Origin: Ctena decussata
Lineage: Eukaryota; Mollusca; Bivalvia; Lucinida; Lucinidae
Direction of reading: 5' to 3'
Length of the DNA: 64,000 bases
Assembly (NCBI GenBank): GCA_963989385.1
Contig: OZ022501.1
Location: forward strand, 3,296,001-3,360,000
Positions 22,023 through 34,035 of this stretch are shown piece by piece. Position numbers and translations under genes: made by a program. The notes beneath the pieces are model-generated. The model saw only the letters and a list, made by a program, of their open reading frames with translations, ran no database searches and had not been told where the DNA came from. How positions within the stretch are numbered: the stretch's first letter is position 1; the number at the start of each line of letters is the position of its first letter.

Positions 22023-22580
22023 TGTCTGAATGTCGAATCGTTACTCTAAAAAATAGATATCTGAAATGATCAAAATAAATTATAAATCAACTTTTCTCAT
22101 TTTATTTCTTTTATATTTTTTTATGTAAGTGTTGTTTGCAATTGATATGTTTAAGCACAGTAATAGATTTTTTGATCATACTCCATATTTAGGTGACTCC
22201 TTAACATTTTTGACCTGAAGACCTGTCTATGCTTGTTATTGGAATGAGTCTATTTCTGGTTGTAGAAGTTTCTGGTGATTTTTTTTCTCTTCTTTTGGCA
22301 TAGAAACTTTCTGTCAGCTAGCAGTGTTTATTCTAATCAGACGCCGCGTTATGCGGCATCTGAACTGGGTGTGCTATATTTACATATATCCCTAAAACAG
22401 GGCTAATATCGTATAGTATACAGTAGAATTCTATGTACGTAGATACTTTACTAAGCTAAGTTTTATACTTGTAGTTTATATCATATCGAGAAATCTGGTG
22501 CAAATTTAGCACCTGCCTAATATGAGAGGAAGAAAGCGGAATATGGAAGTAAATTGTACTAAACAATTTAGCACGGTTCC
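22023..22580. other. Upstream region of receptor A
   Basis: Presumed 5' UTR/promoter side of the minus-strand receptor gene. AT-rich, with no TATA box or start site I can defend. Further 5' non-coding exons may lie here or beyond. Confidence 0.3.
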
Positions 22581-22584
22581 TATT

Positions 22585-22858
22585 CTAGGTAAAGTAAAAA
22601 GATAGGCAATGATCAGGAATAAATAAAATCAAATCGCACATCCCGCTCTCAAAATCAATAAGGAAAGAAGCACACACACAAGAAAAATTCGACACAAGTA
22701 CACGAAACACACGCACAGTAAACCGAATTAGCAGCTTTTCCCAAAGAGGTGGCCATTCAGCTACCCTTAACAAAAACAGCATCAACATCTAGTTTTATCT
22801 GTTTTATTTGCAACTCACAAAACAAAAAGCAGATTTGGTAGCAAAACAGGTGACCAAA
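22585..22858 (-). repeat. Penelope-like tail, subfamily 2
   Basis: Begins with AAAGTAAAAAGATAGGCAAT at the terminus and contains TCAAATCGCACATCCCGC, AAAGAAGCACACACAC, TACACGAAACACACGC and GAGGTGGCCATTCAGCTACC in the usual order. Abruptly joined at 22859 to a subfamily-3 tail in the same orientation, a head-to-tail arrangement. Confidence 0.6.
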
Positions 22859-23245
22859 TTTAAAGAGTAACTACACTTCAGGAAGTGACTGAATCAGATC
22901 CCAAACCCTATCCCCCAACATCAAAGGGAAAGATAGACAAAGACATCCCAACAAACAATAAATTACAAGTGATAAGCTGAGTTAGCAGCTCTTTCGCAAA
23001 TAGGTGGCAACTCAGCTATCTTTATTGAACTAAATTATTTAGACCAACAGAAGGGTTAAAACAGACTAAGCAAATAATATGAAAAACATTTAACAATTTT
23101 TTTACCTATTTTCTATTTTTCTTATAGAAGGGTTAAAATGAAAACACAATAAATTAAACAGCACCAAACATAAAACAATTGTAACCGCAACGAAAGTACC
23201 GCCTTGGGACGGTCAGTAATAACTACTGGGGGTTCAAACCGCCTA
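22859..23245 (-). repeat. Penelope-like tail, subfamily 3
   Basis: AATTTAAAGAGTAACTACAC through GACTGAATCAGATCCCAAAC, AGGTGGCAACTCAGC and CGCCTTGGGACGGTCAGTAA. Very close to 11431-11842 and 38636-39020. Confidence 0.65.
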
Positions 23246-23428
23246 AGAACATAGGCAAGCGGAGAGAGCACAATGTAACATCAAAGCACCACAACAGCTC
23301 TGAGAATTTTGCAACATTACGTAACTGCAGATGAACATACGAAATAGAGAAGAAGGCAATGATCAGGAACCGAAATAACCGTTGTCCACATCGTGCCCTA
23401 AATAACAAATGGAAAAGAAAAAGAAAAT
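23246..23428 (-). repeat. Further tail remnant
   Basis: GGCAAGCGGAGAGAGCACAA and AGAAGGCAATGATCAGGAAC are tail blocks, the latter the start of another subfamily-2-like copy that is cut off by the hairpin element at 23429. Confidence 0.45.
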
Positions 23429-23665
23429 TGAGCCGCGACACGAGAAAACCACCAAAGTGGTTGTGCGCCCAGCGCAGTCTCTGATCAGCCTGTGTATCCG
23501 CCCAGCCTGATCAGACTCTTTGCTTTGCGCTTAAAGGGTAGCTAAGGGTCTAAGCTACCTCCATGCGGACAGCAAAGACTCTGATCAGACTGGGCGGATG
23601 CCTAGGCTGATCTGAGTTTGCGCTGGGCGCACAACCACATTGTTAGCTTTCTCGCGTCGCGGCAT
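23429..23665. mobile_element. ~235-bp hairpin element, copy 2
   Basis: TGAGCCGCGACACGAGAAAA at the left and TTTCTCGCGTCGCGGC at the right. The arms pair over most of their length, with the loop near 23545. Inserted in a retroelement tail. Confidence 0.8.
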
Positions 23666-24740
23666 AAATAAAGACGTCACAGAATGCAGAAGAAGATAAC
23701 TGAAAAGCCATCAGGCCAGCACTTTTCCAGCAGATAGCCACGAGGCCATCCTAAATACTGTACCAAATAAATTGAATGATTTACAGATAGTTAATGATCA
23801 GGAATACTTACAATTCGATCCCACAAACAATGAAACAATAACAAATAATATAAAACACAATAGAAGCCCTGCTTTGGTCAGTCGAAGCCCACGGAGGCGG
23901 TGGGAGATGAGGAGAAGGTGTTTTACAGTTATTTTACACAAGTCTAGTCCTTGTCTGGGATATGTTTATTGTAGTTTATAAACACATATGTTATTTGGTT
24001 TGTGTGAAGAACTTCTAACGACAAATGATTCATAAAAATCAGGATTAAATAAACCAGTACATGCAACTTAAAGAGTAATGCTCCCTACATTTGGGACCTT
24101 TGAAAGTAAAATTCTTTAAAGGTTGCCTTTACTCCCCCTAAATTGTTATTTTTAACAATACCAAGATCGACTGTCATAAAGCTGGTTATCAATATTATGC
24201 AGACTTCACACAAAAACACATGGCCAACGTCCTTGTCAGCTAGAACCAAACACCTGTTCTCAGAGTAGGCGCGCAATAAATTTATAAAAACGTGAAATTA
24301 TTTTTTGGGGGAAATGCAAATTTTCTTTATTTCATGCATCATAATATATCTTAAAAATCATATGTCAAAATATCTGCATTCAGAGTGGATTCTGTAATTA
24401 GCTTCCAGCCTCTCCAAAGGCCACGGGGTACACTAAAAGAGTAAATATTAGGGGCTACCCATTCGTTAGTAAAACTACAAATAATGTAAATGAGAAAGTG
24501 TTAAAAGTAATATTTGTGAAACATTTTAGCACATTAAAATGTTGTGCAAAGTAAAACAGTAGACACTACTAAACTATCAAATCCTAAACTATTAGAATGT
24601 TAAAATGTACATGTACTCATGCATTAGTTGACTCTAAACATGTGCAAAGCATTGACTTCCTTTTTCGTCAGAGCAAAACATTTTCATATCAACGGTTTGC
24701 AGTACCAATGCCTGTGAAATTATCAATGAAAGAAATAAGA
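23666..24740. other. Non-coding stretch, no gene recognised
   Basis: Short chance frames only (for example 23772-23981 plus). CATCAGGCCAGC at 23710 and GATAGTTAATGATCAGGAAT at 23785 suggest worn tail fragments. The rest looks single-copy. Confidence 0.3.
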
Positions 24741-26682
24741 TAATAGAAAAAAGTAACAGCTGTACAATAAATTTACTTGAGTAACGTAGCTTACATAATA
24801 AGCAAGTATAACAAGCAAATAAAAGATATAAAAATCTTAACATCAATAACATTAAAAATGTATCATATTCTTACTCAGAATAATATTACTTATTATTAAC
24901 AATTTTTAAAACTGCGTAACCAATTTCATTAACTCAAAAACATGAAATTATATCACAGAAAGGGAACTAGTACTGATTCGTATATTGATAGAAGCATATA
25001 TATCATTGTCACTGTCAACAGCGTTAGCCTTTTTGCAAAAGTTACATATACTCTTTTGAGTGATTTTTACAATATTTTTTTCTATCCTGGTTTCAAACAA
25101 TTTAAATACTTTGTATACTACAAGACTACAGTGAAACTGTAGGGTACGCTATCAAATTAAATGAACAAGCCTGCTGTAATTTTCAGGTGATCCCACCTAC
25201 TATTCTTCATAGTGACGTAAGACCTTTAATTCATATGCATAGGTTACCATAGTTTATACCAAGTGTAGAAGGAATTGTAGACCAATTTGATATCTGTCCA
25301 TTATATACTGGTAACATTACTTACACATTAATGACTAGGCAATAAAGAAGGTCATATGAAACATGGAACTAAATGATTCGAGAATAATTATATGTTTGAG
25401 AAAATTTGAAGTTTCTGTTGAAAGGATTTTATGTTTCACTGCCATTGAAAATTGTCAGAACATTGCCATGCTCAGATACCAATGACGTCTTAGATATTTT
25501 ACCACAGCGTCTATGGAATAACTCAGTGTTTTGCGTCTGCTAAGATATTGGTGTTTTCTCGAAGCGCTGAGCTGGCATACTTGAATTTTCACAGAGCGCT
25601 CAGTATAGTGCATCTGCTAGGATACTTGTAGTCTCGAAGAGCACTCAGTAAAGTGCCTCTGCTAGGATTCTTTTATTTCCTAAGAATATTTCCGAAGAGC
25701 GCGCAGAATGACGTGTAGAGGACATCAGTATGAACTTTCAGTTGCTATAGTAACAGGTCTATGACGTCATGAGAGATACAGAGAGTGGAATATTGTCACG
25801 CCGACACAAAGGCCGACACCAATATGATCCGCACTGCAACAATACTTCCCGATCCCCGCCCCCTCCCCCCTCCCCCCTCCTTTGCTTGAGGAACATAATG
25901 AGAAAGAATATCCGCTGAGAAAGCAGTTGGTAAGCTATGTTACCTTGAATAACTAGTGCCTTACTTTGTTTTGACGTTGTCTACTTTAATTCATCGGAGC
26001 AATTGTATCTTAATTAAGGTGTATGGGTATACCTTCAAGTTTTCCGCCACTGTCAGAAAGGGGAACAACCTTTGCGAAATCCTGTTTGTTTCCCTCGACG
26101 AGATATCCATATCCGCATGGAGTCTACTCAAACAAGAGGTAATTTGCTTAACGGAGCAAATTCTAATAAGAGTGGAATCTTATTAGTGGCTGTTCTCTTA
26201 AATTTGAGAATTCGCCCCTATTCTATGCTTTCAATGTTGAATAAATATCACTGCATAAAAAAGCTGGCTTAGCTTTTATAAGCTCGCGAGTTCGTTTTAT
26301 TTCTTATGAAGTTAGCATGTCAGCACATCTAATATAATCATACAATAAATATTTTCATACAAAGTCACAAAGTTATTTTTACTTATCTAAACTAGGATGC
26401 TCAGTGTAACAATAATGGGAATCAGAAAATCGACAATTATCAGACGACACAACTGTGTAAACCGGAAGTGGCAAGTTTTAAACAGAGAATAAGTTAGATT
26501 TAGAACACCAAGTTTATCTTTTGAAAAAGCTTGAGAGGTTATCCCTTAGCAATGAATCTATCTATAAGATGCAAGTTGTAAAGTAGAAAATTGGCCTATA
26601 TACAAGTTTTTTTTATTGTATGCTTGGGCTTTGTTGAATCGGGAATCGGGAAGTAGCGGGACCCTATTTCAGCAAAAGGAAA

Positions 26683-26731
26683 CCGCGTACACTTGAGTAC
26701 GTGCGGTTATCCCCGAGGGGATATCCAATAA
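26683..26731. other. Two adjacent short hairpins
   Basis: CCGCGTAC-ACTTGA-GTACGTGCGG is followed within two bases by ATCCCC-GA-GGGGAT. Both stems are GC-rich in an AT-rich setting. No T-run follows, and no RNA family is recognised. Confidence 0.35.
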
Positions 26732-27848
26732 CTGCTGTAATTTTTATTTGGCAAAACTTCAACAGCAGTTCTGGAACAAGGGCAAAATACTCATAACGTA
26801 GCTTACATAACGTAGCTTACATCATACGATATAATTATGCATACTTAGATAAACGAAGTAGCAAGTCGAAAGTTTTTGTTAGTTTTGCACTACCCTTGTA
26901 AGCATATCGATCATAAATGTACCAACATTCCCCCCTTTTCTGTAGTTTTTTCACAGTTGCGATGACGTAGCTTACCTCCTTATCCATTCTGCTAAACGGG
27001 TAATTTTCGAGGAAAAAATGCATCAAATTTTAAGCGGTCAATGCATCCATATAGTTGCTATCGAATTTGACAATCATACATGTTTGTTTTAAAGATTTAC
27101 TTGGAAGCGAAACGCTTGTTTGTTACTTGCTAACTGTTCAGTATCATGCGGGTAACGTAGCTTACATACAACTTGGCAACAGTGCGGATGAGAAAAAAGT
27201 TTTCCCCAGGGAGGTGTGATTTATAAAATGGTATTCCAGGTTTGCCTATTTACATATTCTGTTCACTTTAGAAACATAATTTCACTCATTTCACATATAT
27301 TTTGCGGAAAAGGGGATGCACTTGTTTGTACCATACAGAAAGACACGTGTTTTATGCCATTTTTTGCCTGTTCAAGCATCGAGAATGGAAAAACTTGTCA
27401 ATGTGATGCTTTAATTTGCCACTGAAAATGAAGAACACATCTTTCAGCTGGAATGGAAGTATGTTTAAGCCATGTAAAATGTTTTTGAATAAGCGTTTAG
27501 CCTATAAGACACCAAATAGTGACACTTGTTTGCCTATTCTGAGAATAGGGGCAAAATATGTATCTTTCATCGAAGGAATTGGACACTAGATGTCGAAAGG
27601 AAACCATGTCACAAAACGGCCGACAACGTATTTTATGCTTTTAATCTTAACATCATGTAGAATATTAGCCGACAAAAAGTATTACGATTCTTGGTGAGTG
27701 GCATGTAAATCTAACCACAAATGACAGGTTCTCTAACTCGTTAACTTGTACGAAACTATCCAAAAATGCATCATTCCTCCTATTTATTCTCAAATTGACA
27801 GAGTAAGTTTTTCAATTTGTGATGCAAACCAAAAACACTAAATCAAGA

Positions 27849-27892
27849 GAGAGAGAGAGAGAGAGACGGACAGACAGCAGACAGACAGACAG
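27849..27892. repeat. (GA)n / (GACA)n microsatellite
   Basis: Ten or so GA units followed by a GACAGACAG tract. Confidence 0.9.
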
Positions 27893-28560
27893 TGAAAACA
27901 AAGAAAAATATAAAAGCAATCACCTTTTCTTTTATTGGTATCAAGAGATTGTTCTACTACTTTAAGAACACATGTTATGATTCGACATTCACAAATACAG
28001 CTTATATTATCTCAAAGTTACCTCAAACTCTGTTCATGTTACCGTCCCATTCACAGTGTGTTTTCTTTACAACTGTCGTCAGAGCGGAAATATAGTCTTT
28101 CCGTTTCAACTAGGATTTTATTCGAAAATAATGCATTGCAAAATGCCCTCCATTAATTGATGCAGTTCAAACGAGTTAAGACCAATCCCCTTTACCGTGA
28201 TCGGATATAATTACATGTACATGTCATTGTTTATGTTTGTTTTCATTCTTGCTGAAACCTTTTGAGTCTCATGTTTAATAAATACGGAAAATAATTGCCA
28301 AGAACATTGAAAATTAAAAGTTGTCGTTTTTCAAACTAAAATACTTCTTCTAACGTTTGAAAGAAACGGTTTTGTTTCCCACTCAGAGTTCACGTCATAT
28401 CCTTCAACGTTGACGAATAATTACCTGCAGGAGGTAGGATTCCTTTAACGAAATATCTTTATTTTTTCTTTACCAGGAAATAGTTTTTCTTCATGCTCCT
28501 GCTTTACAGCTATATTCCATTTCTGCTCACTTGTCAATGAAAAACCACATTCTGAAAAGA

Positions 28561-29325
28561 AGTATAAAAAGTAAAAACGTTTGCAATAAGTAGAAATTAA
28601 TACAGTCAAATCCCACATGAATACGCAACATAAAGAGTCAAGACCACATAGTTATAACAGGCGTTACGTCAATATCATTCAGTTGACATAACAGGCGTCC
28701 AAAATTAACGTTTGTAATCGAATGTTAACGTTTAAATAAAATGTGAATAATACTCTTGAAGTCCATTTTTCTTATCTTGATTTCAATCGTTTAACAGGTA
28801 GCCGCTTGATGAACAATTATCATTTCACTATTAGCACAGGCAGGTTTATTCTTGTGTTACAGTTAAAATGGAAACTAAAAGAACTCTTCATTTGTCTTAG
28901 TAAACTGTACTAAATGCTATAAAAATGTGATTTTGTTGTTGAACCTTGACCGTAAAACGTATAGTGACATGAAAAGAAATAATTGTCAATTCGTAATTAC
29001 CAATCCAGAGAGTAATAAACACAGTGCTTACTACATATGAACCGTGACAAAAGGGTACGTTTCTGAGAAATCTACATTTTTATATATCCAATTGCTTATC
29101 TTCCAATGAAATGCAGCAAGTTTAATCGTTCAAACAAAATTCTTTAGATTGCCGGTGTATTACTATAGGCTGTTACTACTCGCGAGCACTAAATCACACT
29201 TCTTTTTGTCTAGTCCATGTGTTTTCATCCAAATATTTCTAATTTGTCAATGTTTATATGGTTCATAACTTTGGACAAAATTTTATCGACGGCATTTCGA
29301 CTTAGTGTCTAAATATAATGTCGGA
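28561..29325. other. Non-coding, with a small tail remnant
   Basis: AAGTAAAAACGTTTGC and TACAGTCAAATCCCACATG near 28570-28620 look like the start of a tail copy. Part of 28850-29010 is similar to 31810-31965 (GTAAACTGT, TGAAAATGTGATTTT, GACATGAAA, AATAATTGTCAATT), a dispersed duplicate. Confidence 0.35.
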
Positions 29326-29455
29326 TTGAAAAAACTTCTTCTGCAATGCCTTTCGAAACCTGAATTCTATGGCGACTTGGTGCATAAATTCAGATCAATA
29401 ATCGGTAAAAATGATTTTAAGAAGATAATTATTCCATATAAAACATTGGTTAGGA
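29326..29455 (+). pseudogene. Penelope-like reverse transcriptase fragment (C-terminal), 5' part of a split copy
   Basis: Reads with frameshifts as LSKPEFYGDLVHKFR and a KKIII-type motif, matching the C-terminal part of the RT at 46600-46740. It stops where a LINE begins and resumes at about 30800 with the block GCGACAAACTGCATGCTTGG, so the LINE landed in this copy. Confidence 0.6.
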
Positions 29456-30799
29456 TAGGGATTTTTTCATGAAATTCCTGAAAAGTAACTAGATTCTGAG
29501 TGATTACCAGCACGGCTTCAGGAAGAAGAGATCCTACGAGACACGGCTCATCACCACCATACATGACCTCGCAGTTGGGCTAGACGGACGACAGCAAGTT
29601 GATGCTATTTTTTTTTTTGGATTAAGCAAAGCTTTCGATAAGGGTCCACATCATCGCCTGGCAGTCAAGCTCCCTCACTACGGCATCAGAGACAAGAACC
29701 TATCCTTGATCGAAAGATTCCTCGCAGATAGGAACCAGCAAGTCGCCCTTGATGGGAAGACATCTTCTCCTGCTGCTGTCACATCTGGGTGCAGTACTTG
29801 GACCTCTTCTGTTCCTGGTATACATCAATGACCTGGTCTCAAGAGTTACCTCTTTAGTACGACTCCTCGCAGATGAGTGTCTACTGTACAGAGTTATACG
29901 AGACCAGAAAGATGCAGAGTCACTACAGAGAGATCTTAACCATCTGCAGGAATGGGAAAGACATTAGCAGATGGTATTTAACCCTAACAAGTGTGAACAC
30001 ATCCAGATAACCAACACGCGAAATGTCCTACCGACTTCTTATAGCATTCATGGACAGACCTTAAAAGAAACGTCAAAAGCAAAGTACCTTGGAGTCACCA
30101 TACACAGTAAACCGTCCTAGAACAGCCAAATTGGTGCAGTGACGAAAAGGGCCGAACAGACTACAGCTTTCCTTCGCAGAAATCCTTCAAGCTTCTCAAA
30201 GGATGTTAAGGCCAAATGCTGCAAGTCCATAGTTCGTCCACAGCTCGAATATGCTTCGACGGTATGGGACCCAGTGATAAAATCCAACATAGCCAAATTG
30301 GAGTCTGTACAGAGGCGTGCCACCAGGTTTTGCTGCAGTAACAATTGCCGAGCCAGCAGTGTCACTTCAATGTTGCAAGAACTCGGGTGGGAGTACCTTC
30401 AATCAAGGCGAGACCAGAACAAAGTCACAATGGTGCACAGTATCGTCAATAACCTCGTTGAAATCCCTTCAGAACAGTACCTGACAGCCACGGGAGTTGC
30501 AACTATAGGACACCATCAACGATTCCTGCCAATACTTTGTTACATCAACGCCTACAAGGGATCCTTCTTTATATCAAAGGTCTGTCTTTGGAATGGTCTG
30601 CCTGCCAAAGTCATATCAGCACCGACTTTGGATGACTTCAAGATCCTTGTCAGTAGAAGTATCCTAAGACCGTGATTGTGAACAACATGTTTTTATCTGA
30701 TTTAACTGTACATAAGAACCTCCCAGCACGAACGTTTTAAGGTTTTTCATAGTGACACTATGCCAATATTGGCCATGCACTTAATTGGTAGATGTAGAT
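29456..30799 (+). pseudogene. 5'-truncated LINE (CR1/L2/Jockey group), RT and C-terminal region
   Basis: A non-LTR retrotransposon fragment. In order it encodes YQHGFRKKRS, SKAFD (a B/C-motif aspartate), a damaged stretch where the VPQG loop is missing before VLGPLLFLVYINDL, the polymerase box as LLADEC (29855-29882) rather than FADD, then KYLGVTI, an RPQLEYAS segment and VCLWNGLPAKV near the C-terminus (30139-30675 is open for 178 codons). In-frame stops lie near 29965 and 30118, with several frame changes. The 3' end carries GATGTAGATG (30790-30799), the hexamer-type tail of L2/CR1-like elements. It interrupts a Penelope-like copy. Dead. Confidence 0.75.
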
Positions 30800-31340
30800 G
30801 TTTTGCGACAAACTGCATGCTTGGTGGTTAGCCAACAGCTTTGCTTATCTCTTCGACTGCACAACGTTTGGTCGGGCCTCAAACGTTATGAAGGCACCAA
30901 CCTTAACCTAACTTACTAGTAACACAGACGGCTGGCGCCTGACACCCGTTCCAGGACGTCTGTGGTCGGGCCTACCCTGGTGTAACTGGTAGGTTTTCTT
31001 CTGCTCCAGAATGTCAGTGTGGTTGTTTCGGTGAGCCCTCATTTTTGTTTAATCTTTGTTTCATTTTGATTTATATGGACCTGAGATTTTTCAATTATGA
31101 TTTCCCACGCAAATCAACACACAACTTTGTGTCTGATGAACCAAAGCAGGACCAAGTGCTCGACCGGAAACCGGTTAAGCCCCCAACCCCCCTCCAGTAA
31201 TGCAGTAATTTTATTTATGGCCGTCCCTAGGCGGCACTTCTTTTTTGTTTTTTTTAGTTGTTTCATGTGTTGTGTGTTGCTTTTACTGTTTTGGCGTATG
31301 GTTCGTTTGGTAAGGCTAGCCCTGACATTATGAAATTGAA
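30800..31340 (+). repeat. Penelope-like element, 3' part resumed after the LINE
   Basis: Continues with GCATGCTTGGTGGTTAGCC (the codons for the end of the RT) and then 3' UTR blocks: TTGGTCGGGCCTCAAACG, GACGTCTGTGGTCGGGCC, CGACCGGAAACCGGTTAAGC and CTAGGCGGCACTTC. It ends with CTGACATTATGAAATTG, a block also found, inverted, near 37850. Confidence 0.55.
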
Positions 31341-31815
31341 AATAGGTAAAAAAAAATTTTTTTTAATGTTTTACATATAATTTTTTCTGATTGTACGGAC
31401 TGGTACTTATTTTAAGAATGTTGTGTCGGCGGTGGTTGTTTTTATTTGGTTGAACAACTAAGTACCTGATAATCCAAAACAGAACAAAGGGCGAGGGTAG
31501 GTCGACCTTAAACTGGTTGAGCCCCCAGTAATTCTATTACTGGCCGTCCCAAGGCGGCAGTTCTGTTTTTGTTCTTCTTGTTTTTTTTATGTGTTGTTAG
31601 TTGCTCTGTCTGTTATTGAATTATTGTTTGTGATGTTCAGGCTATCCCCGGGACCACCTAAATAGAAAATGACTGTTCACATGGCTGCCACCGAGGTTGT
31701 CTTTCGTGGTGCCTAATTTTGTGTTGTCTCTTTCCACATGGGTATTGGGTTGGATCTGGCATGCAATAATTTCAGTTCCAGGGAATTTTCCTCCTTACTT
31801 ATTACGATTAAAATT
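31341..31815 (+). repeat. Two further tail fragments
   Basis: 31470-31680 repeats the CTTAAACTGGTTGAGCCCCC - GTCCCAAGGCGGCAGTTCTG pattern. 31690-31810 (GGATCTGGCATGCAATAATT, CAGTTCCAGGGAATTTTCC) looks like another terminal portion. Same orientation, head to tail. Confidence 0.45.
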
Positions 31816-31964
31816 AAAATCAGAAGAAAAAAAACACACTATAAATTCTCTTAGTAAACTGTTCTACATTTTATGAAAATGTGATTTTATTATTGAATCT
31901 TGACTGTAAAATGTTCATTGACATGAAAGAAAATAATTGTCAATTCTTAAATACCAATCTAGAG

Positions 31965-32375
31965 TGTAGGGGAGACCGGGGATAGTTGATGCACGGGGCA
32001 AGTTGATGCAGTGGAAATATAAAGAAAATGACGTCATTATTCACGTCAGAAATGTCGAATTAAAGTAGTCATTGACAGCCGCCATCTTTTCCTGAAGTTT
32101 TGCTGAATTTGAACAGCAAAGGAGAATTTGGGGAAGAAAAGTTCATTTTTGACACATCTGAGTAAATTTATGGTATTTTGCAATTTTTCGTTTAGTGCAC
32201 ATTTGTTTCTGGTTGTCCACGATCCTTTTATGCACACAGGTAGAAAAATCTTCCATCTTCAAAATCATATGCTCTTCTGATGGAAAATATTGTTTATTAG
32301 TTGTCTACCTTGCTGAATGTTACGTGGTGCGTGGTTGGGGCAAGTTGATGCAATGAACACGGGGCATGTTGATGC
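31965..32375. repeat. Cluster of GGGGCAAGTTGATGC words
   Basis: GGGGATAGTTGATGCACGGGGCAAGTTGATGCAG at 31978-32011 (two units), then GGGGCAAGTTGATGCA at 32338 and GGGGCATGTTGATGCA at 32362. Four near-identical 15-16 bp words bracket about 330 bp of AT-rich sequence. Related G-rich words are widespread in animal genomes; their role here is unknown. Confidence 0.5.
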
Positions 32376-32560
32376 ACCACAGAATCTTACTGTACTGCAT
32401 GAGCTGGTCATAATATTTAGATGGACTTGATCTCAAACTGATGTGGAACTATTTACAATAGTTTAAGCATTTCGGATTGTTGTATTTTAGAATACGATTT
32501 AGTTTATCATCTTAACAAAAATGCAACGGTATTCGAACCATGTCACAGCAATTTCTACAA

Positions 32561-32762
32561 TTTACAAGTACGCCCAGCGGAGAATCTTGAAATACAGCCT
32601 GTGCATTCGCGCATTCTGTTCAGAGTCTTTGCTGTGCACTCTGTAGATAGCTAAGGACCCATACCTTTTCGTGTGGCTAGTGAAGACTCTGAACCGACTG
32701 TGCTGATGCACAGGCTGGTCTGAGTCTTCGCTGAACGCTCCTGTAAATTGTACGAATTGCTG
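32561..32762. mobile_element. Hairpin element, divergent variant
   Basis: The inner arms (CGCCCAGCG, CAGCCTGTGCATTCGCGC and AGACTCTG, with their inverses) resemble the ~235-bp family. The outer arms differ: AGCAATTTCTACAATTTACA at the left against TGTAAATTGTACGAATTGCT at the right. A separate subfamily. Confidence 0.55.
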
Positions 32763-33115
32763 GGCCCCGGTTTATTCAATTTTGCATCTATGACAATGAA
32801 ATGATATTTTCTCGTTTAAAATGTTCTAAGTTTCAGAAATAAAAGTATAAAAGTATAGAACGTCCTGATCATCTCATCGTACAATTAGTCATTTACATAC
32901 ATCCCTTCTAGAGATCTTTTGCTAGAGATAACCTCGATGGCAAAAATAATTCTGTAAAATGCATCTAACTAGAAGCAAGGAAACCCATTTGTCCAACGAA
33001 ACGGACAATTTACTGTGGAATTCGTTGCGTGGACTTGTAAAGGCCTTTAGTTTAAGGAATGATATTGAACTGGGCCCAGATGAATCCAAAATCCAACACA
33101 TGACTACGAGGCTAT
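32763..33115. other. No gene or repeat recognised
   Basis: Ordinary AT-rich non-coding DNA. Confidence 0.3.
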
Positions 33116-33585
33116 CTTAAATAATCAAAACTAATAGAAAGCCGTCAAACAACAAATGCAAGCCAGAACAGAAGCACCGCTTTGAAACTGTCAATAATAA
33201 TTGATGGCGGGGGAAGGGGGAGTAATAAGGGTTTATGTTTATGTTTTATGTTCGGTGCTGTTTAATTTATTTTGTTCTCATTTAACCCTTCTATAATAAA
33301 AATAGAAAATAGGTAGAAAATAGTTGTTAAATGTTTTTCGTATTACTTAATCTGTTGTAACCCTTCTGTTGGTCTAAATTATTTAGTTCAGTAAAGATAG
33401 CTGAGTTGCCACCTATTTGGGAAAGAGTTAAGAGTTATCGGCAAAAAACGCACAGTTACCCGAATGAGCAGTTGTTTTCCCCACACAGGTCGTGAACAGC
33501 TACCCTTTCATGTTGGGGATAGGATTTGATATCTGATTCAGTCAGTTCCTGAAGTGTAGTTACTCTTTAAATTCACATCATGTTT
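33116..33585 (+). repeat. Composite Penelope-like tail, terminus at the right
   Basis: 33290-33580 holds subfamily-3 blocks in plus orientation: TCATTTAACCCTTCTATAAT, GATAGCTGAGTTGCCACC, ATCTGATTCAGTCAGTTCC and the terminus GTAGTTACTCTTTAAATT. 33116-33240 carries a minus-orientation middle block (AGAAGCACCGCTTTGAAACTG), so two copies meet here. Confidence 0.5.
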
Positions 33586-34035
33586 CTATGCTCTGTTTTC
33601 AAAAGGAGACACATTTTGTGAAATCCTGTTTGCTTCTCTGGACAACACAACCTTTCACAATGAAGTCAACTCTTGAAGGAGAAAAAATATCCTCTAGGAC
33701 TTGACCCTAACTCAGAAAGGACCAAAAATAAATTTCTAACACAGTGCGCCTATAGAAGCAATGGAAAGTTTCCGTGTTTTATTCTGCAACAATTCACTGT
33801 CTAGGGGCGTGTGAGTCTAATGACTGACGTCACTTGCATTACTGACGTAATTTTGTGACGTACGTTTTGAGGTGTTAGACGGTGTAACGTCTCTTTTTCT
33901 TTCTAAAAATTCCATAAAAACGTACATTTACCTTAGATACAGTTAAGAATATTGGCGGCGGCATGAACGCGCTGGCAGGACGGTTGGGAGAGTTTGAATG
34001 AAAAGAATACTTTTTCAGCGGTTTGGAGCGTTAGA
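33586..34035. other. No gene recognised
   Basis: Contains CAACAATTCACTGTCTAGG at 33787, related to the fold-back element that follows; otherwise unremarkable. Confidence 0.3.

Larger units (their letters stand above)
24741..28560. other. Mostly single-copy-looking AT-rich DNA with a recurring ACGTAGCTTACAT word
   Basis: No coding region can be supported. The word ACGTAGCTTACAT, or one base off, appears at 24784, 26796, 26813, 26956 (ending ACC) and 27154, always in the same orientation. An imperfect ~52-74 bp triplication with TGCTARGATA and GAGCRCTCAGTA lies at 25540-25690. A C-rich tract of CCCCCTCC units is at 25857-25880. Frames of 60-76 codons here lack any recognisable motif. Confidence 0.35.
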
